From the NCBI RefSeq assembly GCF_042657065.1, contig NZ_JBHSNF010000001.1:62001-126000 (forward strand): 64,000 nt of DNA. The letters are read 5' to 3'. A model generated the notes under the pieces. It was not told the DNA's origin, did not search any database, and saw nothing but the letters and a program-made list of their open reading frames with translations. The stretch is from Rhodanobacter ginsengisoli. Its GTDB lineage: Bacteria; Pseudomonadota; Gammaproteobacteria; Xanthomonadales; Rhodanobacteraceae. A program made the position numbers and the translations under genes. This document shows positions 33,677 to 41,179 of the stretch, piece after piece; position 1 is the stretch's first letter, and the number at the start of each line of letters is the position of its first letter.

Positions 33677-34585
33677 TCACGCGGGCTGAACCGGCGCCCG
33701 GGCGCGCCGCCGCGTGCCGATGCCGCTGACCGCCAGCAGGCCCAGCAGCACGAACACGATGCCCAGTGCCTCCATCGGCGATGGTCGTTCGTGCAGGATC
33801 AGCCAGGCCAGCAGCACGCTGACGATCGGCACGCCCAGGCTGGACACGCTGGCCACCGTGGTGGGCAGCCGCTGCAACACGATCGACCACAGCCACCAGG
33901 CCACGCTGGACGCCAGCACCGCGCTGTAGGCCAGCCCGGCGATGAACGGCCAGTCCCAGGCGATCGGCCGCTGCGGCACGGCCAGCGCCACGAGGCCCAG
34001 CGCCGCGCCGCCGACCAGCATCTGCCACGCAGTGAGGTTGAGCACGGACGGCGCATGGCGGCGGAACATGCGCTTGCTCAGCACCGTGCCGGCCGCCCAG
34101 GCCAGCCCGCCGGCAATCGCCAGCGTGGTGCTCAGCACGCTGCCCAGCGCATGCCAGGGCTCGATGATGCACAGCAGGCCGGTCGCGGCCAGCGCCAGGC
34201 CCAGCCAATGCCGCGCGGTGGGTCGGTCGCCCAGCAGCAGCCAGGCCAGCAGCACCGCCCAGAACGGCATCGTGTAGGCGAGCAGGGCGACGTGACCGGC
34301 GCCCCCGTCGATCAGGGCCCATTGCTCCAGCCCCTGGAACGCCGCGGTCTGGCACAGCCCGATCAGGATCGTCGGCAACAACGGCGGCGGGCGCAGCGAA
34401 CGGCGCGACAGCAGCAGCGTGGCGAACAGCACGGCCGCGCCGATCAGGTAGCGCAGCGCGGCGAAATCGAACGGGCCGGCATGCGCCAGTACCTGCTTCA
34501 TCACGACCCAGCTGTAGGCCCAGATCGCAATGGTGGCAAGCAAGGCGAGCACGGCGCCGCGCAGCGGTGACGAGGAGGGCGACAT
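33677..34585 (-). CDS. EamA/DMT-superfamily permease
   Basis: A 302-residue inner-membrane transporter with ten predicted helices in two EamA repeats (first half LLATIAIWAYSWVVMKQ onward; second half GLAWAAGTVLSKRMF onward) and a basic C-terminus RRRARAP. The family exports amino acids, metabolites or drugs, and the substrate is not predictable. ATG 34585 is used because the longer frame from 34645 would run into the divergent tag gene's promoter region. Confidence 0.88.
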   Translation of the reverse strand: MSPSSSPLRGAVLALLATIAIWAYSWVVMKQVLAHAGPFDFAALRYLIGAAVLFATLLLSRRSLRPPPLLPTILIGLCQTAAFQGLEQWALIDGGAGHVALLAYTMPFWAVLLAWLLLGDRPTARHWLGLALAATGLLCIIEPWHALGSVLSTTLAIAGGLAWAAGTVLSKRMFRRHAPSVLNLTAWQMLVGGAALGLVALAVPQRPIAWDWPFIAGLAYSAVLASSVAWWLWSIVLQRLPTTVASVSSLGVPIVSVLLAWLILHERPSPMEALGIVFVLLGLLAVSGIGTRRRARAPVQPA

Positions 34586-34665
34586 GAGCAGGCGTGCCGG
34601 GAGAGGGGCGACAAGTCTAGCGGTGTCGGCTACGGTGTGCGCCACCGAACGGCTACCCTTCCGCC

Positions 34666-35253
34666 ATGACCAAGACCGCCGAGCCGACCCGTTGCCACTG
34701 GGCCACCAGCGACGCCCTGTTGCGCGATTATCACGACACCGAATGGGGCGTGCCGCTGCACGACGACCGCCGCCTGTTCGAGTTCCTTGTGCTGGAAGGC
34801 GCGCAGGCCGGGCTTTCCTGGCGCACCGTGCTGGCCAAGCGCGAGCGCTACCGCGAGGTGTTCCATCAGTTCGAGATCGCCCGCGTGGCCGCGATGACCG
34901 ATCGCGAACTCGACAAGCTGCTGCTCGATCCGGGCATCATCCGCAACCGCCTGAAGGTGTCCTCGACCCGCGACAACGCGATCGTCGCGCTGGCGGTGAT
35001 CGAGGAGTTCGGCAGCCTCGACGCGTATCTGTGGTCGTTCGTCGACGGCAAGCCCTTGCGCAACCGCTGGCGCGGCATGGGCGAGGTGCCGGCCAGCACC
35101 GAGCTGTCCGACCGCATGAGCAAGACGCTGAAGAAACGCGGTTTCCGTTTCGTCGGCAGCACCATCTGCTATTCGCTGCTGCAGGCCACCGGCATGGTCA
35201 ACGACCATCTGGTCGGCTGCTTCCGGCACAAGGCCTGCGCCGCCGAAGTGTAA
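34666..35253 (+). CDS. tag: DNA-3-methyladenine glycosylase I
   Basis: Tag excises 3-methyladenine in base-excision repair. The 195-residue protein has the zinc ligands Cys10, His23, His181 and Cys185 (RCHWA, DYHDTEWG, DHLVGC), the catalytic-pocket DTEWGVP and the LEGAQAGLSW stretch. It is the same size as E. coli Tag (187). It is divergent from the DMT permease and ends seven bases from the convergent LysR gene. Confidence 0.95.
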   Translation: MTKTAEPTRCHWATSDALLRDYHDTEWGVPLHDDRRLFEFLVLEGAQAGLSWRTVLAKRERYREVFHQFEIARVAAMTDRELDKLLLDPGIIRNRLKVSSTRDNAIVALAVIEEFGSLDAYLWSFVDGKPLRNRWRGMGEVPASTELSDRMSKTLKKRGFRFVGSTICYSLLQATGMVNDHLVGCFRHKACAAEV

Positions 35254-35260
35254 GCGCTGC

Positions 35261-36187
35261 TCAATGCCCGGCGAATTCCGGCGCGGCGCGGATGGTGTCG
35301 ATCAGCAGCTGGCGGAACCAGGCATGGGCGCGGTCGTGGTCGCGGGACTGGTGCCAGTAGGCGAGGATTGGAATGGGCTTCAGCTTGATCGGCAGTGCCT
35401 GCGTGGCCAGCGGCAACAGGCGCGAAAAGCCGGCGGCGTACGAGCTGGGCATGGTCAGCAGCAGGTCGGTGGTGGCGACCACCTGGCAGGCGGAGAAATA
35501 GTGCTGGCAGACCAGCTGGATCCGGCGCGGGCGGCCGTCCTGGGTCAGCAGCACATCAAGCGGCACCGCCTCGCCCAGTTGCGACACGGCGACGTGGCGG
35601 GCGGCGAGGTAGTCGGCCTTGCGCAGGTTGCCGCCGGCCAGCGGATGCTTGCGTCGCATCACCACCACCAACGACTCGTCCAGCAGGTGTTCGCTGGACA
35701 GTCGCGGGCTGCTGGCCAGGCGGCGGTCGATCACCAGGTCGATGCCACCGGCGGTGAGTTCGCGCTCGACCTCGCTGGCGGCAATGCGCCGGCTGAGCAG
35801 GCGCACACCGGGCGCGAGATGAGCGAGCCGTGCCAGCAGCGGCGGAAACGCGATCGACTCCAGTACGTCGCGAAAGCCCACGCTGAACTCCTGCTCCAGC
35901 GCCGCGGCGCGAAACGCCGGCTGCATCCGCGTGGTGGCCTGCAAGCCCTTCAGGTGCAGTTGCACCTCGGCCATCACCGCGCGGGTCTTGTCGGTGGGAA
36001 TCACCCGGTTGCCCTGGCGCACGAACAGCGGGTCGCCGAACAGCTCGCGCAACCGGTTCAGCGAGTGGGTGATCGCCGGCTGGGTCAGGTGCAGCGAACG
36101 CGCCGCGGCGCTGATCCCGCCCTGGGTGTGGATTGCCTCCAGCACCCGGAACAGGTTCAGATCCATGCGCAGATCGGGGCGGCTCAT
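35261..36187 (-). CDS. LysR-type regulator of the adjacent catabolic cluster
   Basis: A 308-residue LTTR. The N-terminal winged helix reads AARSLHLTQPAITHSLNRL, and the C-terminal two-lobed effector domain follows from about residue 95. Divergent orientation to the acyl-CoA dehydrogenase operon with 140 bases between is the classic LTTR layout, so it likely activates that operon in response to a pathway intermediate. The effector is unknown. Paired ATGCAT-containing repeats lie in the intergenic region. Confidence 0.9.
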   Translation of the reverse strand: MSRPDLRMDLNLFRVLEAIHTQGGISAAARSLHLTQPAITHSLNRLRELFGDPLFVRQGNRVIPTDKTRAVMAEVQLHLKGLQATTRMQPAFRAAALEQEFSVGFRDVLESIAFPPLLARLAHLAPGVRLLSRRIAASEVERELTAGGIDLVIDRRLASSPRLSSEHLLDESLVVVMRRKHPLAGGNLRKADYLAARHVAVSQLGEAVPLDVLLTQDGRPRRIQLVCQHYFSACQVVATTDLLLTMPSSYAAGFSRLLPLATQALPIKLKPIPILAYWHQSRDHDRAHAWFRQLLIDTIRAAPEFAGH

Positions 36188-36216
36188 CGGTGGCGGCTCG
36201 GCGGGAATGACGGTGC

Positions 36217-36264
36217 ATGCATATTAGCGTCGTTGATGGCTGGACATAAAACCTATGCATTAGG
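36217..36264. promoter_or_regulatory. Candidate LysR operator pair
   Basis: ATGCATATTAG (36217-36227) and CCTATGCATTAGG (36252-36264) share an ATGCAT core with a TAG flank. A possible -35 TTGATG lies at 36233-36238, with the second repeat over the -10 position. The arrangement suits an activator with a recognition and an activation site. Confidence 0.35.
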
Positions 36265-36327
36265 CCGATGGATGACTATCGGCGTAGGCTGACCGCTTCG
36301 CCGGCGCGCTTGTCACGGGACCTACCG

Positions 36328-37560
36328 ATGGATTTCGCCCACTCCGCACGCAGCCAGTCGCTGATCGAGCGCCTGCAGCGCTTCATGCACGAAGAGATCG
36401 CCCCGGCCGAGGCCGTCTATGCGAGCGAGCTCAGCGGCAGCGCCGACTGGCGCCAGTGGCGCCAGCCAGCGGTGATGGAGGCGCTGAAGGCGAAGGCGCG
36501 CGCGGCCGGGCTGTGGAACCTGTTCCTGCCCGAACCCGGGCATGGCGCCGGGCTCAGCAACGTGGATTACGCGCCGCTGGCCGAGCTGATGGGCCACTCG
36601 TTCATCGCGCCGGAAGTGTTCAACTGCAACGCGCCGGACAGCGGCAACATGGAGGTGCTGGCGCGCTACGGTTCGCCGGCGCAGCAGGCGCGCTGGCTGG
36701 CGCCGTTGCTGGCCGGCGAGAGCCGTTCGGCGTTCTGCATGACCGAGCCGGGCGTGGCGTCGTCCGACGCCACCAACATGCAGGCCACCGCCACGATCGA
36801 AGGCGACGAGGTGGTGCTCAACGGGCGCAAGTGGTGGTCCACCGGCATCGGCCATCCGCACTGCCGCTTCGTGATCTTCATGGGCGTCAGCAACCCCGAC
36901 GCGCCGCCGCACCAGCGTCACGCGATGGTGCTCTGTCCGCTGGATGCGCCCGGCGTGACCGTCGAGCGGATGCTGCACGTATTCCATGACCTGGACGAAC
37001 CGGCCGGGCACGGCGAGGTGAGTTTCAGCGACGTGCGCCTGCCGGCGGAAAACATCATCCTCGGCCCCGGCCGCGGCTTCGAGATCGCCCAGGGTCGGCT
37101 CGGCCCCGGCCGCATCCATCACTGCATGCGCGCGATCGGCGCGGCCGAGCGCGCACTGGCGCTGCTGTGCACCCGCGCCACCACGCGCACCGCGTTCGGC
37201 CAGCCGCTGATCAAGCTCGGCGGCAACGCCGACATCGTCGCCGACCTGCGCATGGCGATCGAGCAGGCGCGGCTGCTGACGCTCAAGGCCGCCTGGCTGA
37301 TCGACACCCAAGGCGTGAAGGCGGCGATGAGCGAGATCTCGCAGATCAAGGTGATCGCGCCGAGGGTGGCGCAGCGCGCCGCCGATGCGGCGATGCAGAT
37401 CCACGGCGGCGCCGGGCTGTCGGACGATTTCCCGCTGGCTTCGCTGTATGCGTACGCCCGCGTGCTGCGGTTGGCCGATGGCCCGGACGAAGTGCATCGC
37501 GGCCTGATCGCCAAACTCGAACTGCGCGCCCAGCTGAAGGCCATGGAGGCGGGCGCATGA
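36328..37560 (+). CDS. ACAD10/11-type acyl-CoA dehydrogenase
   Basis: A 410-residue FAD enzyme of the acyl-CoA dehydrogenase fold. It has FCMTEPGVASSDATNM (flavin/substrate), KWWSTGIGHPHCR and RTAFGQPLIKLGGNADIVAD. Near the C-terminus RLADGPDEVH places Asp384 where classic enzymes have the catalytic Glu of YEGT. This feature and the paired APH kinase match ACAD10/11 and LvaC, which convert 4-phosphoacyl-CoA to enoyl-CoA instead of oxidising acyl-CoA (family knowledge). ATG 36328 follows CACGGGA; the frame open from 36268 adds 20 unlikely residues. The stop overlaps the next start (ATGA). Confidence 0.88.
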   Translation: MDFAHSARSQSLIERLQRFMHEEIAPAEAVYASELSGSADWRQWRQPAVMEALKAKARAAGLWNLFLPEPGHGAGLSNVDYAPLAELMGHSFIAPEVFNCNAPDSGNMEVLARYGSPAQQARWLAPLLAGESRSAFCMTEPGVASSDATNMQATATIEGDEVVLNGRKWWSTGIGHPHCRFVIFMGVSNPDAPPHQRHAMVLCPLDAPGVTVERMLHVFHDLDEPAGHGEVSFSDVRLPAENIILGPGRGFEIAQGRLGPGRIHHCMRAIGAAERALALLCTRATTRTAFGQPLIKLGGNADIVADLRMAIEQARLLTLKAAWLIDTQGVKAAMSEISQIKVIAPRVAQRAADAAMQIHGGAGLSDDFPLASLYAYARVLRLADGPDEVHRGLIAKLELRAQLKAMEAGA

Positions 37561-38627
37561 ACGCCGCGCTCGACGACACGCGCGAGATGCGCGAGGAAGA
37601 CCGTCTCGATGTCGCCGCCGTCGATGCCTTCCTCAAGCAGCACGTCGCCGACCTGCACGGCGAGCCGGTGATCCGCCAGTTCCCCGGCGGGGCCTCCAAC
37701 CTCACCTACCTGATCCGCTACGGCGAACGCGAGCTGGTGCTGCGCCGCCCGCCGGCCGGGGTCAAGGCGAAATCCGCCCACGACATGCTGCGTGAGGCGC
37801 AGGTGATGGCGGCGCTGAAAACCGCCTATCCACATGTGCCGCGGATCCTCGCCCGCTGCGATGATCCGGCCGTGCTGGGCACCGACTTCTACGTGATGGA
37901 ACGCCTGCGCGGGATCATCCTGCGGCGCGAGCTGCCGCCCGCCCTCGGCCTCGACGAAGCTGGCATGCGCCAGCTGTGCCACGGTTTCATCGACCGGCTG
38001 GTCGAGCTGCACCGGGTCGATGCCACGCCGCCGGCGCTGGCCGCGCTGGGCAGGGGCGAGGGTTACATCGCGCGCCAGGTCGGCGGCTGGAGCGAGCGCT
38101 GGCGCAAGGCGCTGACCGACGACTCCGACCCGTGCGAGGACGTGCTGGCCTGGCTGGCGCAGGAGCAGCCCGTGGGCGAAACCGCGATCTGCGTGATCCA
38201 CAACGACTACCGCTTCGACAACGTGGTGCTCGACCCGGCCAACCCGCTCGACATCATCGGCGTGCTCGACTGGGAGATGGCCACCCTGGGCGACCCGCTG
38301 ATGGATCTGGGCGGCTCGCTGGCCTACTGGGTCCAGGCCGACGACGACGCGGTATTCCAGTCGTTCCGCCGCCAGCCCACCCACGTCCCGGGCATGCTGA
38401 CCCGGCGCGAGGTGGTCGATTACTACGGCGAGCGCAGCGGCTGGCGCGTGGACCGGTTCGATTTCTACGAGATCTTCGGCCTGTTCCGCCTGATGGTGAT
38501 CATCCAGCAGATCCATCGCCGCTTCGTGCTGGGCCAGACCAGCAACCCGCAGTTCGCCGGTTTCGGCCAGGCGGCGGCCTACATGGGTCAGCGCTGCCGG
38601 CGGCTGATCGCCCGCTCGGAGCGGTGA
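37557..38627 (+). CDS. APH-like kinase (ACAD10/11 N-domain / LvaA type)
   Basis: A 356-residue protein of the aminoglycoside-phosphotransferase fold. The nucleotide-binding start IRQFPGGASNLTYLIRYG, the Lys-bearing LVLRRPP, the catalytic loop HNDYRFDN (His215 to Asn222) and the metal Asp238 in LDWEMATLGDP are all present. The wording of these blocks matches the cd05154-like group fused to acyl-CoA dehydrogenase in ACAD10/11 and separate in LvaA, kinases for 4-hydroxyacyl-CoA. It overlaps the dehydrogenase stop by four bases, which implies stoichiometric synthesis. Confidence 0.88.
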   Translation: MNAALDDTREMREEDRLDVAAVDAFLKQHVADLHGEPVIRQFPGGASNLTYLIRYGERELVLRRPPAGVKAKSAHDMLREAQVMAALKTAYPHVPRILARCDDPAVLGTDFYVMERLRGIILRRELPPALGLDEAGMRQLCHGFIDRLVELHRVDATPPALAALGRGEGYIARQVGGWSERWRKALTDDSDPCEDVLAWLAQEQPVGETAICVIHNDYRFDNVVLDPANPLDIIGVLDWEMATLGDPLMDLGGSLAYWVQADDDAVFQSFRRQPTHVPGMLTRREVVDYYGERSGWRVDRFDFYEIFGLFRLMVIIQQIHRRFVLGQTSNPQFAGFGQAAAYMGQRCRRLIARSER

Positions 38628-38629
38628 GC

Positions 38630-39319
38630 ATGGGCAGCGCATTGCTGATCCGTCACGGCCAGGCCAGCTTCGGCGCCGAGGATTACGACAAGCTGTCCGC
38701 GGTCGGCGAGCAGCAATCGCGCCGGCTCGGCCAGTGGCTGAAGCAGACCGGGCAGCAGCCCGACCTGATCGTGATCGGTTCCATGCAGCGACACATCCGC
38801 ACCGCCGAGCTGTGCATCGAGGCGGCCGGCGTGGCGGCGCCGCAGCTGACCTTGGCGCAGCTGGACGAACTCGATCACGTCGAGATCATGGCGCGGCATC
38901 GCCCCGACCTCACCTCGTTCGACGACATGCGCGCCGAGCTGGGCGCCAGCGCCGATCCGCAACGCGCGTTCCAGCAGCTGTTCGTCGCCGCCGTCGCACG
39001 CTGGACCGGCGGCCGCCACGACAGCGAGTACGCGCGCAGCTGGCCCGCCTTCCGCGAGCGCGTGCTGCACGGTCTGCAGATGCTGGCCGCACACGAGGCG
39101 CGCACGATCTGGGCGTTCACTTCCGGCGGCCCGATCGCGGTGATCGCCAACGCGCTGGTCGGCGCACCGGCGGACAACCCGTTCGCGCTGGGCTGGCCGC
39201 TGGTCAACACCTCGCTGACCCGCGTGGCGCTCGGCGGCGACCGCCACAGCCTGATCAGCTACAACGGCTGGCCGCATCTTGAACTGGCCGGCGACCCCGG
39301 CCTCGTCACCCATCGCTGA
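38630..39319 (+). CDS. Histidine phosphatase family protein
   Basis: A 229-residue phosphoglycerate-mutase-fold phosphatase. LLIRHGQASFG carries the RHG signature with phospho-acceptor His9. The usual second histidine appears to be replaced in the WAFTSGGPIAV segment, where many members have the (S/T)HGG-type sequence. It starts two bases after the kinase stop. Its position between a kinase and dehydrogenases suggests it either recycles a dead-end phospho-intermediate or acts on another phosphorylated metabolite. Other roles are possible. Confidence 0.82.
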   Translation: MGSALLIRHGQASFGAEDYDKLSAVGEQQSRRLGQWLKQTGQQPDLIVIGSMQRHIRTAELCIEAAGVAAPQLTLAQLDELDHVEIMARHRPDLTSFDDMRAELGASADPQRAFQQLFVAAVARWTGGRHDSEYARSWPAFRERVLHGLQMLAAHEARTIWAFTSGGPIAVIANALVGAPADNPFALGWPLVNTSLTRVALGGDRHSLISYNGWPHLELAGDPGLVTHR

Positions 39320-39354
39320 ATCCCTTTCGCCGTACCGAAGAAGGACACCTCCCC

Positions 39355-40125
39355 ATGAGCGCACCCGACCTGTTCGACCTCAGCGGCAAGATCGCCCTCG
39401 TCACCGGCGCCAGCCGCGGCATCGGCGCCGAGATCGCCAGACTGCTGGCGGCGCACGGCGCGCACACCATCGTCTCCAGCCGCAAGCAGGCCGACTGCCA
39501 GCGGGTGGTCGACGAGATCGCCGCCGCCGGCGGTTCGGCCGAGGCGCTGGCCTGCCACATCGGCGAGATGGAGCAGATCGAGGCGCTGTTCGCCGGCATC
39601 ACGCAAACGCATGGCCGTCTGGACGTCCTCGTCAACAACGCCGCCACCAACCCGTACTTCGGCCCGATCACCGAGACCGATCCCGCGATCTTCCAGAAGA
39701 CGGTGGACGTGAACATTCGGGGCTACTTCTACATGTCCAGCCACGGCGCGAAGCTGATGGCGAAGAACGGCGGCGGCGCCATCGTCAACGTGGCCTCGGT
39801 GAATGGCGTGGTGCCCGGCTTCCAGCAGGGCATCTACTCGATCACCAAGGCCGCGGTGATCTCGATGACCAAGGCGTTCGCGGTCGAGTGCGCCGCGGCC
39901 GGCGTGCGCTGCAACGCGCTGCTGCCCGGGCTCACCGATACCAAGTTCGCCTCGGTGCTGGTCAACACCCCGGCGATCCTCAAGCAGGCGCTGGCGCATG
40001 TGCCGATGCGCCGCGTGGCGCAGCCGTCCGAGATGGCCGGCGCGGTGCTGTACCTGGCCTCGCCCGCGTCGTCGTACACCACCGGCGCCGTGCTCAACGT
40101 CGACGGCGGCTACCTGTCCGTCTGA
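39355..40125 (+). CDS. Short-chain dehydrogenase/reductase (first of two)
   Basis: A 256-residue classical SDR. It has the cofactor loop TGASRGIG (17-24), NNAATN, the serine in VNVASVNG, and the catalytic Tyr161-x3-Lys165 in IYSITKAAV. It ends with LNVDGGYLSV, the usual SDR C-terminus. It is 35 bases after the phosphatase gene in the same direction. In the proposed pathway it could oxidise a hydroxyacyl-CoA, but its substrate is not defined by sequence. Confidence 0.88.
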   Translation: MSAPDLFDLSGKIALVTGASRGIGAEIARLLAAHGAHTIVSSRKQADCQRVVDEIAAAGGSAEALACHIGEMEQIEALFAGITQTHGRLDVLVNNAATNPYFGPITETDPAIFQKTVDVNIRGYFYMSSHGAKLMAKNGGGAIVNVASVNGVVPGFQQGIYSITKAAVISMTKAFAVECAAAGVRCNALLPGLTDTKFASVLVNTPAILKQALAHVPMRRVAQPSEMAGAVLYLASPASSYTTGAVLNVDGGYLSV

Positions 40126-40135
40126 CGACTGGACC

Positions 40136-40174
40136 CCCTCTCCTCCGAACGGCTCCACCGTTCGGGGGAGAGGG
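40136..40174. repeat. Long hairpin, CCCTCTC-type intergenic repeat
   Basis: A 17-base arm starting CCCTCTCCTCCG pairs with the arm ending GGGGGAGAGGG around CTCCA with one G-T pair. It is followed by GCTGGGGTGAGGGGTG. A related CCCTCTC hairpin occurs at 56258-56296. It lies inside the operon between two SDR genes and may act as a processing or attenuation point. Confidence 0.7.
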
Positions 40175-40249
40175 CTGGGGTGAGGGGTGCTCCTGGCGCC
40201 GTCGATCCATACCCGCTTAAAAAAATCATGCGACATCAGGAGATACCCG

Positions 40250-41038
40250 ATGACTGAAGTTTCCGCCCACCGCGTCGCCGGCAAGAAGGCGTTCATCACC
40301 GGCGCCGCCGGCGGCCTCGGTGCCGCCATCGCGCGCATGCTGGCCCGCCACGGCGCGCTGGTGTTCCTCACCGACATCGACGAAGCCGGCGTGCGCGCGG
40401 TGGGTGAAGCGATCAATGCCGAACACGGCCGCACCGTGGCGTGGACGGCACAGCAGAACGTGCGCGACGAGGAACGCTGGCAGAGCGTGCTGGCCGAGGC
40501 CGACGCCGCCATGGGCGGCCTCTCGGTGCTGGTCAACAACGCCGGCATCGGCGCGCTCGGCGGCGTCGAGAGCCTCACGCCGAAGGAGTGGGCGCGGGTG
40601 ATGGGCGTCAACGTCGACGCCGTGTACCTGGGCTGCAAGTACGCGCTGCCGCTGCTGAAGCAGCACCAACCCGCGTCGATCATCAACATCTCCTCGCTGG
40701 CGGCGTTCAAGGTCTTTCCCGACTACACCGTCTACAACGCATCCAAGGCCGCGGTGGCCTCGCTGACCAAGTCGGTCGCGGTCGACTGCGCCAGCCAGCA
40801 GGTCGACGTGCGCTGCAACTCGATCCACCCCGCCTTCATCCGCACCGGCATCGTCGAGCCGTTCTTCGAGCAGCTGGGCGAGCAGGAGGCCGTGCGCAAA
40901 CTCACCCGCGGCATCCCCTTGAAGCGCCTGGGCGAGGTGGACGACGTGGCGTACGCTGCGCTCTACCTCGCCTCCGACGAGAGCCGCTACATCACCGCCG
41001 CCGAGCTGCGCGTCGACGGCGGCGCTTCGGCCGTCTGA
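40250..41038 (+). CDS. Short-chain dehydrogenase/reductase (second of two)
   Basis: A 262-residue classical SDR with FITGAAGGLGAAIARML, FLTDID (NAD preference from the acidic residue after beta-2), NNAGIG, the serine in NISSLAA, and Tyr162-x3-Lys166 in VYNASKAAV. It ends LRVDGGASAV. ATG 40250 has a perfect AGGAGAT; the frame open from 40187 crosses the repeat region. It is separated from the first SDR by a repeat-bearing gap of 124 bases, so it may be transcribed at a different level. Confidence 0.88.
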   Translation: MTEVSAHRVAGKKAFITGAAGGLGAAIARMLARHGALVFLTDIDEAGVRAVGEAINAEHGRTVAWTAQQNVRDEERWQSVLAEADAAMGGLSVLVNNAGIGALGGVESLTPKEWARVMGVNVDAVYLGCKYALPLLKQHQPASIINISSLAAFKVFPDYTVYNASKAAVASLTKSVAVDCASQQVDVRCNSIHPAFIRTGIVEPFFEQLGEQEAVRKLTRGIPLKRLGEVDDVAYAALYLASDESRYITAAELRVDGGASAV

Positions 41039-41065
41039 GCCATGATCGCCAACGACCACCACCCC

Positions 41066-41145
41066 CGTCATCCCAGCGAACGCTGGGACCCAGCGCCCCT
41101 GGGTCCACATCAAGGCACTGGCGTCCAGTTTTCGCTGGACTGACG
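41066..41145. repeat. Three-hairpin REP/MITE-like element
   Basis: An 80-base element framed by CGTCATCCCAG and CTGGACTGACG (9 of 11 complementary). It contains perfect stems TCCCAGCG/CGCTGGGA (41071-41088), GACCCAG/CTGGGTC (41087-41105) and GTCCAG/CTGGAC (41123-41140). The opening resembles the GTCATCCCAGCG-type palindromes scattered through Xanthomonadales genomes. It has no coding capacity. Confidence 0.65.
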
Positions 41146-41179
41146 AATTCATTCCGTTCCCCGTTCCCGGAGAAGCACC

